In this document: positions 37,563 through 47,134 of the stretch, piece by piece
Layout: each line of letters opens with the position of its first letter
Position numbering within the stretch: position 1 is the stretch's first letter
The notes under the pieces: model-generated
What the model saw: the letters and a program-made list of their open reading frames with translations, nothing else
What the model was told of the DNA's origin: nothing
The model's database searches: none
Program-made: the position numbers and the translations under genes
Source of the DNA: Burkholderiaceae bacterium
GTDB taxonomy: Bacteria; Pseudomonadota; Gammaproteobacteria; Burkholderiales; Burkholderiaceae_F
DNA length: 64,000 nt
Direction: 5' to 3'
Assembly: GCA_022843955.1 (NCBI GenBank)
Contig: JALHMQ010000024.1
Location: 1 to 64,000, forward strand

Positions 37563-38024
37563 ATGAGAGCGAGCGCAACCGCGCGCAGTCCGCAGCGACC
37601 GGTACCGACAGACGGCGCTGCTGCCGCTGAGGCGCCGGCCGGCAGTGGCCCCATGAAAGGCACCGCCCACGCGACCGGCAACGGCACCGACCAGTGCGTC
37701 ACGCGCGACGGCGGCGAGACCATCGAGCAGTGCCTGCTGCGTTCGCTTGAACAGTATTTCCGCGATCTCGACGGCGCCCGGCCGCACCAGTTGCACGGCA
37801 TGGTGATGCAGGCGGTGGAGCGGCCGCTGCTGAAGTTCGCGCTTGATCGCGCCAGCGGCAACCAGTCGGCCGCCGCCGAATTGCTCGGCATCAATCGCAA
37901 CACGCTGCGCAAGAAGCTGATCGAGCACGGCATGGCCGAAGGTCCGGCACCCAAGCCGGCGCGCGCGCCGGCCAAGCGCGCCGCTACCCGCACGCGCAGC
38001 GCCGCGGCCCGCCGCACGCGTTGA
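37563..38024 (+). CDS. fis: Fis-family nucleoid protein with extended tails
   Basis: Fis is a nucleoid-associated DNA-bending protein that tunes rRNA and growth-related promoters. The conserved core is [20 protein letters not shown] followed by the helix-turn-helix [21 protein letters not shown]. coli Fis has 98 residues; this one has 153. It carries about 50 extra N-terminal residues and a basic C-terminal tail of about 25 residues ([20 protein letters not shown]) that resembles histone-H1-like tails. The ATG at 37563 is supported by TGGAGAG just upstream. It follows dusB by 20 bp and is probably co-transcribed. Confidence 0.88.
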   Translation: MRASATARSPQRPVPTDGAAAAEAPAGSGPMKGTAHATGNGTDQCVTRDGGETIEQCLLRSLEQYFRDLDGARPHQLHGMVMQAVERPLLKFALDRASGNQSAAAELLGINRNTLRKKLIEHGMAEGPAPKPARAPAKRAATRTRSAAARRTR

Positions 38025-38076
38025 GCCGCCGCACGAACGCGGTCGCGTCGGCACCGATACGAATCCCAAGAGCACG

Positions 38077-39639
38077 ATGAAAACCGCACTGCTTTCTGTC
38101 AGCGACAAGACCGGCGTCCTCGACCTCGCACGCGCGCTGGCCGCGCTCGGCTATCGGCTGCTGTCCACCGGCGGCACCGCCAAGCTGCTGGCCGATGCCG
38201 GCCTGACGGTGGTCGAGGTGGCGCAGTACACGGGCTTTCCGGAGATCCTCGACGGCCGCGTCAAGACGCTCAACCCGCGCATCCACGCCGGCCTGCTGGC
38301 GCGCCGCGACGACCCGGCACACATGGCCACGCTGGCGCAGCACGGCATCGACCCGATCGACATCCTGGTCGTCAACCTTTACCCGTTCGAACAGACAGTG
38401 GCGCGCGCCGACTGTGCGTTCGACGACGCGATCGAGAACATCGATATCGGCGGGCCGGCGATGCTGCGCTCGGCCGCGAAGAACCACGGTTCGGTGGCGG
38501 TGGTGGTCGACCCGGCCGACTACGCCGTCGTGCTCACCGAACTGAAGACCCACGGCCGGGTCGGCTCGGCGCTGCGCTTTGAGCTGGCGAAGAAGGTCTT
38601 CGCGCACACCGCGCATTACGACGGCGCCATCGGCAACTACCTGTCGGCGCTGGACGACCGGCAAAAGCCCGGCCCGTTCCCCGCCACGCTGACGCGCCAG
38701 TGGGTCAAGGTGCAGGAAATGCGCTACGGCGAGAACCCGCACCAGGCCGCGGCGTTCTATCGCGAGCGCCGCGTCGGCGACGGTCTGCTCGCCGGCTACT
38801 CACAGCTGCAGGGCAAGGAACTGTCGTTCAACAACATCGCCGATGCGGACGCCGCGCTGGAGTGCGTGCGCGCGTTCGATTCATTGGCCAGCAAAGCGGC
38901 CTGCGTCATCGTCAAGCACGCCAATCCGTGCGGCGTGGCGATCGCCGACACCGCGGCAGCCGCCTACGCCAAGGCGTTTCAGACCGATCCGACGTCCGCC
39001 TTCGGCGGCATCATCGCGTTCAATCGCGACGTTGACGAGGCCTGCGCGCAGGCGGTCGCCAAGCAGTTCGTCGAGGTGGTGATCGCGCCGGCATTCAGCT
39101 CTGCCGCGCTGGCGGTGTTCGCTGCCAAGCAGAACGTGCGACTGCTCACCGTGCCTACCGGCCGCGCGAGCAACGACTTCGACTTCAAGCGCGTCGGCGG
39201 CGGCCTGCTGGTGCAAAGCCCCGACCTGGCCAGCGTTGAACCGTCGCAGATGAAGGTGGTGACCAAGCTGCAGCCGACCGCGCAGCAGATGGACGACCTG
39301 ATGTTCGCCTGGCGCGTGGCCAAGTTCGTCAAGAGCAACACCATCGTGTTCGCACGCGACGGCATGACGCTCGGGGTCGGCGCCGGCCAGATGAGCCGCA
39401 TCGATTCCGCCCGCATCGCCTCGATCAAGGCGGACAACGCCAAGCTGACGCTGCAGGGTTCGGCGGCCGCCAGCGATGCGTTCTTCCCGTTCCGCGACGG
39501 CCTCGACGTGGTGGTCGACGCCGGCGCGACCTGCGTGATCCAGCCGGGCGGCAGCATGCGCGACGCCGAAGTGATCGCCGCCGCCGACGAGCGCGGCGTC
39601 GCGATGGTGTTCACCGGCGTGCGGCACTTCCGCCATTGA
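38077..39639 (+). CDS. purH: Bifunctional AICAR formyltransferase/IMP cyclohydrolase
   Basis: PurH catalyses the last two steps of IMP synthesis. The 520-residue protein has the N-terminal cyclohydrolase (MGS-like) domain ([46 protein letters not shown]). The C-terminal formyltransferase domain has [28 protein letters not shown] and [15 protein letters not shown]. Length and order are normal. It follows fis by 52 bp, a common betaproteobacterial arrangement. Confidence 0.97.
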   Translation: MKTALLSVSDKTGVLDLARALAALGYRLLSTGGTAKLLADAGLTVVEVAQYTGFPEILDGRVKTLNPRIHAGLLARRDDPAHMATLAQHGIDPIDILVVNLYPFEQTVARADCAFDDAIENIDIGGPAMLRSAAKNHGSVAVVVDPADYAVVLTELKTHGRVGSALRFELAKKVFAHTAHYDGAIGNYLSALDDRQKPGPFPATLTRQWVKVQEMRYGENPHQAAAFYRERRVGDGLLAGYSQLQGKELSFNNIADADAALECVRAFDSLASKAACVIVKHANPCGVAIADTAAAAYAKAFQTDPTSAFGGIIAFNRDVDEACAQAVAKQFVEVVIAPAFSSAALAVFAAKQNVRLLTVPTGRASNDFDFKRVGGGLLVQSPDLASVEPSQMKVVTKLQPTAQQMDDLMFAWRVAKFVKSNTIVFARDGMTLGVGAGQMSRIDSARIASIKADNAKLTLQGSAAASDAFFPFRDGLDVVVDAGATCVIQPGGSMRDAEVIAAADERGVAMVFTGVRHFRH

Positions 39640-39740
39640 ACCGTGGTCGGCGCAGCAACGCGCAGCCGACCACCCGTTTCGGCGTCGTCCGGCTCCGCCG
39701 GCGACGACGAACAGTTCTGAACACCGCATTGCGTGCACGT

Positions 39741-39760
39741 GCGAGACCGACAGGTCTCGC
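39741..39760. other. Hairpin in the purH-ruvC intergenic region
   Basis: GCGAGACC and GGTCTCGC form a perfect 8-bp stem around GACA. It is the first of two strong hairpins between purH and ruvC and lies about 100 bp after the purH stop. No T-run follows. Confidence 0.5.
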
Positions 39761-39820
39761 GGACACGCAGTGCGCCTGCGACCTTCCAGACGCTGCAAGT
39801 TCTTGTTTGGCTCGGGGAGC

Positions 39821-39847
39821 ACGAGGGGACCCGCCCAGTCCCCTCGT
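39821..39847 (+). terminator. Perfect 10-bp hairpin before ruvC
   Basis: ACGAGGGGAC (39821-39830) and GTCCCCTCGT (39838-39847) pair exactly around a 7-nt loop. TCTTC follows, a weak T-tract. It may end the purH transcript or act in the ruvC leader. Confidence 0.5.
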
Positions 39848-39917
39848 TCTTCAATCTGCACACCGCGCAGCGGCGTGTCAGCCGTCGCGGCAACGCGACC
39901 GCTGGCACAATGCCGCC

Positions 39918-40511
39918 GTGAACGCGCCACTTCGCATCCTCGGCATCGACCCGGGCCTGAATCGCACCGGTTTCGGCGTGATCGATGCGCAAGGCGACCG
40001 CCTGCACTGTGTCGCCGCCGGCGTGATTCGCGTGCCTACCGGAGAACTGGCGGTGCGACTCGGTGTGATCCTGCGCGAGCTTGCAGCGGTGATCCGCGAG
40101 CATCAGCCGGGTCTGGCGGTGGTCGAGCAGGTGTTCGTCAACGTCAATCCGAAAGCCACGCTGCTGCTGGGCCAGGCGCGCGGCGCCGCGCTGTGTGCCG
40201 CGGTGGCGGGTGGCCTCACCGTGCACGAGTACTCGGCACTGGCCGTCAAGCAGGCCGTGGTCGGGACCGGACGCGCCACCAAGGAACAGGTGCAGATAAT
40301 GATTGCGCGCCTGCTGTCGCTGAGCAGCGCCCCCGCCACGGACGCTGCCGATGCGCTCGCCTGCGCCGTCTGCCACGCCCACACCAGCAAGCTGCGCCAT
40401 GCGCTGGCACCGACGCTGACCGCAGGTGTGCGTGCACGCGGCAGCGCACGCACCACGCGCGGCGGCGCGCGCGCCGCCTGGGCGGCACGGGCGGCAGCGC
40501 TGGGCAAGTAA
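39918..40511 (+). CDS. ruvC: Holliday junction resolvase RuvC
   Basis: RuvC is the endonuclease that cuts Holliday junctions moved by RuvAB. The 197-residue protein starts at GTG 39918 with [17 protein letters not shown], which holds the first catalytic aspartate. It continues with [20 protein letters not shown] and the late acidic pair in [19 protein letters not shown]. The C-terminal 35 residues are Arg/Ala-rich and extend past the usual end. ruvA follows 18 bp downstream. Confidence 0.95.
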   Translation: MNAPLRILGIDPGLNRTGFGVIDAQGDRLHCVAAGVIRVPTGELAVRLGVILRELAAVIREHQPGLAVVEQVFVNVNPKATLLLGQARGAALCAAVAGGLTVHEYSALAVKQAVVGTGRATKEQVQIMIARLLSLSSAPATDAADALACAVCHAHTSKLRHALAPTLTAGVRARGSARTTRGGARAAWAARAAALGK

Positions 40512-40529
40512 ACCGATGAGCGCACCACG

Positions 40530-41114
40530 ATGATCGGCCGCATTGCCGGCACGCTGCTGGAGAAGAACCCGCCGTCGATCCTGGTCGACGCCAACGGCGT
40601 CGGCTACGAGATCGACGTGCCGATGAGCACGCTGTACAACCTGCCGTCGGTGGGCGAGCGGGTCACCTTGCTGACCCACCTGGCGGTGCGCGAGGACGCG
40701 CATCAGCTCTATGGCTTTGGCAGCGCCGCCGAGCGTGGTGCGTTCCGCGAACTGATCAAGATCTCCGGCGTCGGTGCGCGCACCGCACTCGCGGTGCTGT
40801 CCGGCCTGTCGGTCACCGAACTGGCGCAGGCGATCTCGCTGCAGGAGGGCGGGCGGCTCACCAAGATCCCGGGCATCGGCAAGAAGACCGCCGAGCGCCT
40901 GCTGCTCGAACTCAAGGGCAAGCTCGGCGCCGCACTCGATGCGCCAAGCGCCGGCGGCGCCGCCGCGAGCGACGCCGGCACGGACGTCCTGCGCGCGCTG
41001 CTCGCCCTCGGCTACTCCGAGCGCGAGGCGGCGCTGGCGGTGCGCCAGGTGCCCGCCGGCACCGGGGTGTCGGATGGCATCCGGCTGGCGCTCAAGTCGC
41101 TGGCCAAGGGGTGA
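40530..41114 (+). CDS. ruvA: Holliday junction DNA helicase subunit RuvA
   Basis: RuvA is the tetramer that binds the four-way junction and loads RuvB. The 194-residue protein has an N-terminal OB fold ([20 protein letters not shown]), two helix-hairpin-helix motifs ([19 protein letters not shown] and [19 protein letters not shown]) and a C-terminal RuvB-contacting domain ([16 protein letters not shown]). It sits between ruvC and ruvB, 4 bp before ruvB. Confidence 0.97.
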   Translation: MIGRIAGTLLEKNPPSILVDANGVGYEIDVPMSTLYNLPSVGERVTLLTHLAVREDAHQLYGFGSAAERGAFRELIKISGVGARTALAVLSGLSVTELAQAISLQEGGRLTKIPGIGKKTAERLLLELKGKLGAALDAPSAGGAAASDAGTDVLRALLALGYSEREAALAVRQVPAGTGVSDGIRLALKSLAKG

Positions 41115-41118
41115 GCCG

Positions 41119-42156
<1,038 letters not shown>

Positions 42157-42384
42157 CGTCGCGAGAGCTTCGGCGGTCAGGCGGTCCCTTTGCCGCCGGT
42201 TATGCGGCGCCTGCCAAGCAGTGGCTGGTGCAGTGCGCACCGACGCAAAGCGGGGACGCTTCGCCGCGGTGCGGCATGCGGGCTGTGTGGCATCTATCGA
42301 GCCTAACTCGCCGAAACCGGTCCACCGGGAACGCTCAAGGCACTAGAATCGCGCGCTTTGCAAAGCAGTGGTCAAGGAAACGTC

Positions 42385-43035
42385 ATGGATTTTGCGCATC
42401 CACAGCAGGGGGGACGACGCTTTGTTGGCTTCACGGTCGTCGTGCTGTTGCACGTTCTGCTCGCGTGGGCCCTGGCTGCGGGTCTGGCGCGCAAGGTCGT
42501 CGAGGTGGTCAAAGGACCGATCGAGGTCAAGGTGATCGAAGAGATCGTCAAGAAGCCGCCGCCACCGCCCGAGGTACTGCCGCCGCCGCCAAAGATGGCC
42601 GCGCCGCCGCCGCCGTTCATCCCGCCGCCGGAGATCAATATCGCGCCGCCGCCCGTTCCGGCTCCGACGATCACCGCGGTGACTCCCGAAGCGCCACTGG
42701 CGCCGCAGGCGCCGGTGATTGCCAAGCCGGTAGAGACGGCGCCGCAGCCGCCGCAGCCGGCGATTCGCAGCGCCGCCGTGGCATGCCCAAACTGGCGTGA
42801 AGTGACCTCGTCCATCGCATACCCGAGAGAGGCCGCGCTCGAGGGCATTGAGGGCTCCGTCGTCATTGAATTCACCGTTACCGGTGACGGCAGGATTCGT
42901 GATGCGGTCATCCGGTCATCCAGCAACCGCATTTTCAACCGGGTGTCTCTCAGCGTGGTTCAGACGCGCCTTAAGTGCCAAGGGCAGGGCCAAGACATCC
43001 GTGTGTCGGCACCGCTTGACTTCAAACTCAACTGA
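42385..43035 (+). CDS. tonB: TonB-family energy transducer
   Basis: This 216-residue protein is anchored in the inner membrane by one helix (about 16-38: FTVVVLLHVLLAWALAAGLA). A Pro-rich periplasmic spacer (about 60-125) spans to the outer membrane. The C-terminal TonB domain (about 145-216) includes YPREAALEGIEGSVVIEFTV and two cysteines about 50 residues apart that could pair. TonB transmits proton-motive energy to outer-membrane receptors. SD AAGGAAA supports ATG 42385. A TAGAAT hexamer at 42344-42349 may be its -10. The exbB and exbD genes follow, and a TonB-dependent receptor lies 5.8 kb downstream. Confidence 0.9.
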   Translation: MDFAHPQQGGRRFVGFTVVVLLHVLLAWALAAGLARKVVEVVKGPIEVKVIEEIVKKPPPPPEVLPPPPKMAAPPPPFIPPPEINIAPPPVPAPTITAVTPEAPLAPQAPVIAKPVETAPQPPQPAIRSAAVACPNWREVTSSIAYPREAALEGIEGSVVIEFTVTGDGRIRDAVIRSSSNRIFNRVSLSVVQTRLKCQGQGQDIRVSAPLDFKLN

Positions 43036-43136
43036 TCCACTTCATGGTTTCGCGCAAGGCAGCTCACAAGGCCGTCATCAAAAACGCGTTAGCACGGGCC
43101 GCCATCATCCATACCGACCCTCAACAGGAGTTAGTC

Positions 43137-44033
43137 ATGTTTTCGATGCTTCGTCACCGGGTGGCCTGCTTGGCCCTTGTGATCGCCACGGCTGGCCTGA
43201 CCGCCCTGGCTGCGCCTGCCCTGGCGCAGGACGCCGCCAAGGCGCCACCCGCCACCGCGCCCGCGGACGCACAACCTGCGCCGGTGGCCGCCTCGCCGGC
43301 GCCCGTCGCGCCGGTTGCCGCACCGGTGCCGCTGACCCCCACCGTCACCCGGGAATCGGTCGAGAATCCCTACGGATTCGAGTCGGCATGGCGTCAGTCC
43401 GACATCGTCGGCAAGAGCACGTTCATCATCCTGGGCATCATGTCGGTGGCCAGTTGGTATGTGATTTTTGTGAAGCTCCTGGAGCAGCAACGACTGCTCA
43501 AGGAAGGCTCGCAGGTGCGCAATGGCTTCTGGAAGGCTGCCTCGCTGCGCGAGGGCGCGGGCAAGCTCAAGGCCGGCAGTGCTTACCGCTATATCGCGGA
43601 GACCGGGATCGATGCCAACGAGCACCACGAAGGCACATTGACCGAGAACGTCGACCTCAATTCCTGGGTGACGATGTCGGTGCAGCGTTCCGTAGACGCG
43701 GTCAACAGCCGCATGCAAAACGGCCTGGCCGTCCTCGCCACGGTCGGCTCGACCGCCCCGTTCGTTGGCCTGTTCGGCACGGTGTGGGGTATCTATCACG
43801 CGCTGACCGCCATCGGCATCGCCGGCCAAGCGTCGATCGACAAGGTGGCCGGACCGGTGGGTGAGGCGCTGATCATGACCGCCCTCGGTCTGGCTGTCGC
43901 GGTGCCCGCGGTCATGGGCTACAACTGGCTGCTCCGTCGCAACAAGCTGGTGATGGACTCGGTGCGCGCCTTCGGTGCCGATGTGCACGGCGTGCTGATG
44001 GGCAAGTCATCGGCCAAGGCGGCCGGCCGCTGA
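43137..44033 (+). CDS. exbB: ExbB proton channel with extended N-terminus
   Basis: This 298-residue MotA/TolQ/ExbB-family protein energises TonB. It has an N-terminal signal-like segment and an Ala/Pro-rich extracytoplasmic stretch (to about residue 85), a feature of the longer ExbB type. Three membrane helices follow, with the conserved LATVGSTAPFVGLFGTVWGI and GEALIMTALGLAVAVPAV segments in the last two. AACAGGAG upstream supports ATG 43137. It lies between tonB and two exbD genes. Confidence 0.92.
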   Translation: MFSMLRHRVACLALVIATAGLTALAAPALAQDAAKAPPATAPADAQPAPVAASPAPVAPVAAPVPLTPTVTRESVENPYGFESAWRQSDIVGKSTFIILGIMSVASWYVIFVKLLEQQRLLKEGSQVRNGFWKAASLREGAGKLKAGSAYRYIAETGIDANEHHEGTLTENVDLNSWVTMSVQRSVDAVNSRMQNGLAVLATVGSTAPFVGLFGTVWGIYHALTAIGIAGQASIDKVAGPVGEALIMTALGLAVAVPAVMGYNWLLRRNKLVMDSVRAFGADVHGVLMGKSSAKAAGR

Positions 44034-44064
44034 GCGCGGCGTCGGCAATTTGAGGAGAACGACC

Positions 44065-44502
44065 ATGGGCATGAGCGTCGGCTCCCCCGACAGCGGCGAG
44101 GACGAGGCCGTCATTGCCGCCATCAACACCACGCCGCTGGTCGACGTGATGCTGGTGCTGCTGATCATCTTCCTCGTGACGATTCCGGTCATCACGCAGA
44201 ACGTCGCGGTACAGCTGCCGGTCGAGAACAATCTCGCCCGTCAGACCAAGCCCGAGAACATCGAGCTGTCGGTCACGCGCGACGGCGATGTCTTCTGGGG
44301 CGCGCAGCGCTTGCCCGACAACGAGACGCTGGTGAACCGGCTGAAGCAGGAAGCAGTCAAGGTGCCGCAACCCGAGGTGCACATTCGCGGCGATCAGGCC
44401 GGGCGCTACGAGTTCGTCGGCCGCGTGGTGTTTGCCGCGCAGCGTGCGGGCATCCAGAAGGTTGGCTTCATCACCGAGCCGGCCGTGCCGGGCAGCCGCT
44501 AA
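44065..44502 (+). CDS. exbD: ExbD biopolymer transport protein, first copy
   Basis: This 145-residue inner-membrane partner of ExbB has one N-terminal helix (about 28-50: LVDVMLVLLIIFLVTIPVI) that contains the proton-path aspartate in TPLVDVML. A periplasmic domain ends in the segment AAQRAGIQKVGFITEP. The GAGGAGAACGACC before ATG 44065 is a good ribosome site. A second, different exbD follows after 18 bp, as in systems with paired ExbD proteins. Confidence 0.93.
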   Translation: MGMSVGSPDSGEDEAVIAAINTTPLVDVMLVLLIIFLVTIPVITQNVAVQLPVENNLARQTKPENIELSVTRDGDVFWGAQRLPDNETLVNRLKQEAVKVPQPEVHIRGDQAGRYEFVGRVVFAAQRAGIQKVGFITEPAVPGSR

Positions 44503-44520
44503 CGGTCGAGGAGAAGAAAC

Positions 44521-44952
44521 ATGGGAATGAGCGTCGGGCCCAGCGGCGGCAACCAGGAAGCCGAGCCGATGATGGAAATCAACACCACGCCGCTGATCGA
44601 CGTGATGTTGGTGCTGTTGATCCTGCTGATCATCACGATCCCGATCCAGCTGCATTCGGTGAACCTGAACATGCCGATAGGCACGCCCCCACCGCCGCTT
44701 GAAAAGCCGGTGGTGGTGACGATCGATGTCGACTTCGACGGCACCATCTTCTGGGACGGCGAGATCGTCGCCAACCGGGCGGCGCTGGAGCAGCGGCTGC
44801 TGGGTGCGGCGGCCCAAGCGGTGCAACCCGAAGTGCACCTGCGACCCAACAAGCTTGCCGAGTACAAGGACGTGGCCATGGTGATGGCCTCTGCACAGCG
44901 CCTGGGCGTCACCAAGCTCGGGCTGGTCGGCAACGAACAGTTCGTCCGCTGA
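44521..44952 (+). CDS. exbD: ExbD biopolymer transport protein, second copy
   Basis: This 143-residue ExbD paralogue has the same layout: an N-terminal helix with the aspartate in TPLIDVMLVLLILLIITIPI and a periplasmic domain ending in SAQRLGVTKLGLVGNEQF. The clear divergence from the first copy shows an old duplication. In known paired systems the second ExbD can matter for particular substrates. It is followed by a strong intrinsic terminator. Confidence 0.93.
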   Translation: MGMSVGPSGGNQEAEPMMEINTTPLIDVMLVLLILLIITIPIQLHSVNLNMPIGTPPPPLEKPVVVTIDVDFDGTIFWDGEIVANRAALEQRLLGAAAQAVQPEVHLRPNKLAEYKDVAMVMASAQRLGVTKLGLVGNEQFVR

Positions 44953-44965
44953 CGCGTTATCCCTG

Positions 44966-44993
44966 ACGGCCGGGCCCGCGCCCGGCCGTTTTC
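44966..44993 (+). terminator. Rho-independent terminator after the second exbD
   Basis: ACGGCCGGGC and GCCCGGCCGT pair perfectly around CCGC (44966-44989) and are followed by TTTTCTTG. It should end most of the tonB-exbBDD transcript before the TPR gene. Confidence 0.9.
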
Positions 44994-45071
44994 TTGCCGG
45001 CTGCGCCTGCCCTTTGGGCGCACCAATCGCCGGAACCGCCGGCATCGGAGCCGGTCAGTTCATTACCCGCA

Positions 45072-45098
45072 ACCGCCGCCGCGCTCAGCGGCGGCGGT
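45072..45098 (+). promoter_or_regulatory. 11-bp GC hairpin in the TPR gene leader
   Basis: ACCGCCGCCGC and GCGGCGGCGGT pair perfectly around GCTCA, eight bases before the CTGGAGG ribosome site of the TPR gene. No T-run follows, so an effect on translation or mRNA stability is more likely than termination. Confidence 0.5.
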
Positions 45099-45117
45099 CT
45101 GCCCCCTGGAGGATGTC

Positions 45118-46377
45118 ATGGCGACCTCGCTTTCCCCTCGTACTGTCGTGCGCTCGGCGCTGCTGGTGGCCGCGGTCGCCGCCACTTTCGGCCTGCAGCC
45201 AGGTTCGCATGGATTCACGCTGCCAGCCGCGCATGCGCAAGAAACGGTGCGGGCCGAAGTCGGCAGGCCGCTGCAGCAGGCGCGTGATCTGATCAAGGCC
45301 AATCGCCACAAGGAGGCACTCGCCAAGCTGCGCGAGGTCGACGTGGTGCCCAATCGCAGCGCCAACGAGAACTTCCTGCTGGAGCAGATGCGCGCATCGG
45401 CAGCCAGCCAGGCAGGCGACAATGATCAGGCAATCAAGTCGTTCACGTTTCTCATCAATTCCGGCCGCCTGAGCGATGCCGATCAGGGGCGCTACGCCAC
45501 TGGACTCGCTGGCCTGCACTATCGCGCGCGCAACTTTGCCGACGCCGCCACCTGGGCCCAGCGCGCGCTCAAGAGCAACCCGGGCGATGGTGCCACCCGC
45601 TCGCTGCTGATCCAGTCGTACTTCCAGGCCGGCGACTTTGCCGCCGCCAGCCGCGAGGCGTTGGCGGACGTGCAGGCGGCCGAGAAGGCCGGGCGCACGC
45701 CACCCGAGGATCAATTGCAGTTGCTCGCCAACCTGGCGTCGCGCAACGGTGGCGACCGGGGCGCCTACATCAGTTCGCTCGAGCGGCTCGTCACCCACTA
45801 TCCGAAGCGCGAGTACTGGGCCGACCTGCTGCGTCGTATCGAGGGCAAACCGGGCTGGTCCAACCGCCTGACGCTCGACCTGTACCGGCTGCGTTTCGCC
45901 ACCAAGACGCTGACCACACCGAACGACTACTCGGAGTACACGCAGCTCGCGCTGCAGGAACAGCAGGCGGGCGAAGCCAAGCGCGTGCTCGACGAGGGCT
46001 TCGCTGCCGGCATCCTGGGCAAGGGCGCCGATGCCGAGCGCCAGCAGCGGCTGCTGACACTGACCAACCAGCGCGCCGCCGAGGCCCCCACCGCGCTCAA
46101 GACCGCCGAAGCGGAAGCCGCCGCCGACAAGGACGGCAACAGCCTAGTGCGCATCGGCTTCGGCTACAGCGGGCTGGGCCAGCACGACAAGGCGATTGCA
46201 CTGATGCAGCAAGGCATCGCCAAGGGTGGGCTCAAGCGCAAGGAGGACGCCAATTTGCACCTGGGCATCGCCCTGCTGCGCGCCGGGCAGAAGCAACGGG
46301 CGACGCAGGTGCTGCGCGCCGTGGGCGGGACCGATGGGACGGCCGATCTGGCGCGGCTGTGGACGCGGGTGCCCTAG
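45118..46377 (+). CDS. Exported TPR-repeat protein
   Basis: This 419-residue protein has a signal peptide (hydrophobic core about 14-26, cleavage near AHAQE). It is built from helical repeats of TPR type, such as YATGLAGLHYRARNFADAAT and LVRIGFGYSGLGQHDKAIAL near the C-terminus. It probably scaffolds protein contacts in the periplasm and may assist the TonB system beside it. TGGAGGATGTC before ATG 45118 fixes the start. Its final ~225 bp are found again, diverged and broken, beyond the hipBA genes. Confidence 0.85.
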   Translation: MATSLSPRTVVRSALLVAAVAATFGLQPGSHGFTLPAAHAQETVRAEVGRPLQQARDLIKANRHKEALAKLREVDVVPNRSANENFLLEQMRASAASQAGDNDQAIKSFTFLINSGRLSDADQGRYATGLAGLHYRARNFADAATWAQRALKSNPGDGATRSLLIQSYFQAGDFAAASREALADVQAAEKAGRTPPEDQLQLLANLASRNGGDRGAYISSLERLVTHYPKREYWADLLRRIEGKPGWSNRLTLDLYRLRFATKTLTTPNDYSEYTQLALQEQQAGEAKRVLDEGFAAGILGKGADAERQQRLLTLTNQRAAEAPTALKTAEAEAAADKDGNSLVRIGFGYSGLGQHDKAIALMQQGIAKGGLKRKEDANLHLGIALLRAGQKQRATQVLRAVGGTDGTADLARLWTRVP

Positions 46378-46764
46378 CAAGTGCACTGCAGTTGAGGCGC
46401 CAGAGCCAAGAACTGGCCTGAGGTCGTACGTACACCAAGGACGGAATGCGGGTCGCGTTCGGTGACGGACCAGCCCGGACCCGTGAGAGATCGGGGCGTG
46501 TCACTCTGGACAGGGGGCGGCTACGTCACCCGGGCCTGCCGAACATCAACCACGCGCAAGGCGAGCGGGCGTCAAGCTCAGTTCGCGTCGCCTCGTGATG
46601 GCTCAGCCGGTTTCCGGGCACCGGACCGCCGCTGGCGAAGGCGCGCTGCCACCGCAGCTTTTGCTGCCACGGACGTTGATCCTGCGAACGCAAATGGCAT
46701 GCTTTCCATTTGAAAGTAAATATAGATGTTTACTATAGAGCCAATTTAGTAATAATCTATATGC
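46378..46764. other. Gene-free stretch between the TPR gene and hipB
   Basis: I see no convincing gene or terminator in these 387 bp. The left two-thirds are of ordinary GC content. The right end turns sharply AT-rich: 46701-46760 has 15 G+C of 60. That end carries the hipB promoter and dyad. The rest looks like eroded or imported DNA of unknown origin. Confidence 0.6.
46710..46762 (+). promoter_or_regulatory. hipBA promoter and operator dyad
   Basis: TTGAAA (46710-46715) and TATAGA (46734-46739), 18 bp apart, form a good promoter. A nested dyad covers it: ATATAGAT (46720-46727) with ATCTATAT (46755-46762), and inside them TTACTA and TAGTAA. The right arm ends two bases before the hipB ATG. 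Autorepression by the HipB-like protein is expected but not shown. Confidence 0.65.
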
Positions 46765-47133
46765 ATGCCAAAAACCGCCCGCGCCCTCCTGCAGCTCCCA
46801 CCAGCGACAGCCGCCGCCATCGAGAAGCTTGGCGCCGACTTGGCTGTGGCCCGTTTGCGCCGCAAGGAATCGTTGAAGACGTGGGCGAAACGCATGGGGG
46901 TTTCCGTACCTACGTTGCAGCGCCTCGAAGCCGGTGACCCGTCCGTTGGCATCGGCATCGTTGCGACGGCGCTCTGGCTCATCAAGCGCGATGGCGAGTT
47001 GGGAAGACTCGCAGCGCCCGAGCACGACCAAGGCGCCATCGAGATGGATGTCCGTGAAGCCGTTGAGCTGGGCCGCGCGCGCGCCCAAGCCTCCACCGAA
47101 GCGCGCTTGAGCAAAAGGCAAGCGAAGGGCTGA
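46765..47133 (+). CDS. hipB: HipB-like XRE-family antitoxin
   Basis: This is a 122-residue helix-turn-helix protein. The XRE fold runs from about 22 to 78 (LGADLAVARLRRKESLKTWA, MGVSVPTLQRLEAGDPSVGI). A charged C-terminal part may bind the HipA partner. HipB proteins neutralise HipA kinase and repress their own operon. The stop codon and the hipA ATG are separated by one base, so the two are translated together. The AT-rich promoter differs strongly from the surrounding DNA. Confidence 0.88.
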   Translation: MPKTARALLQLPPATAAAIEKLGADLAVARLRRKESLKTWAKRMGVSVPTLQRLEAGDPSVGIGIVATALWLIKRDGELGRLAAPEHDQGAIEMDVREAVELGRARAQASTEARLSKRQAKG

Positions 47134-47134
47134 G

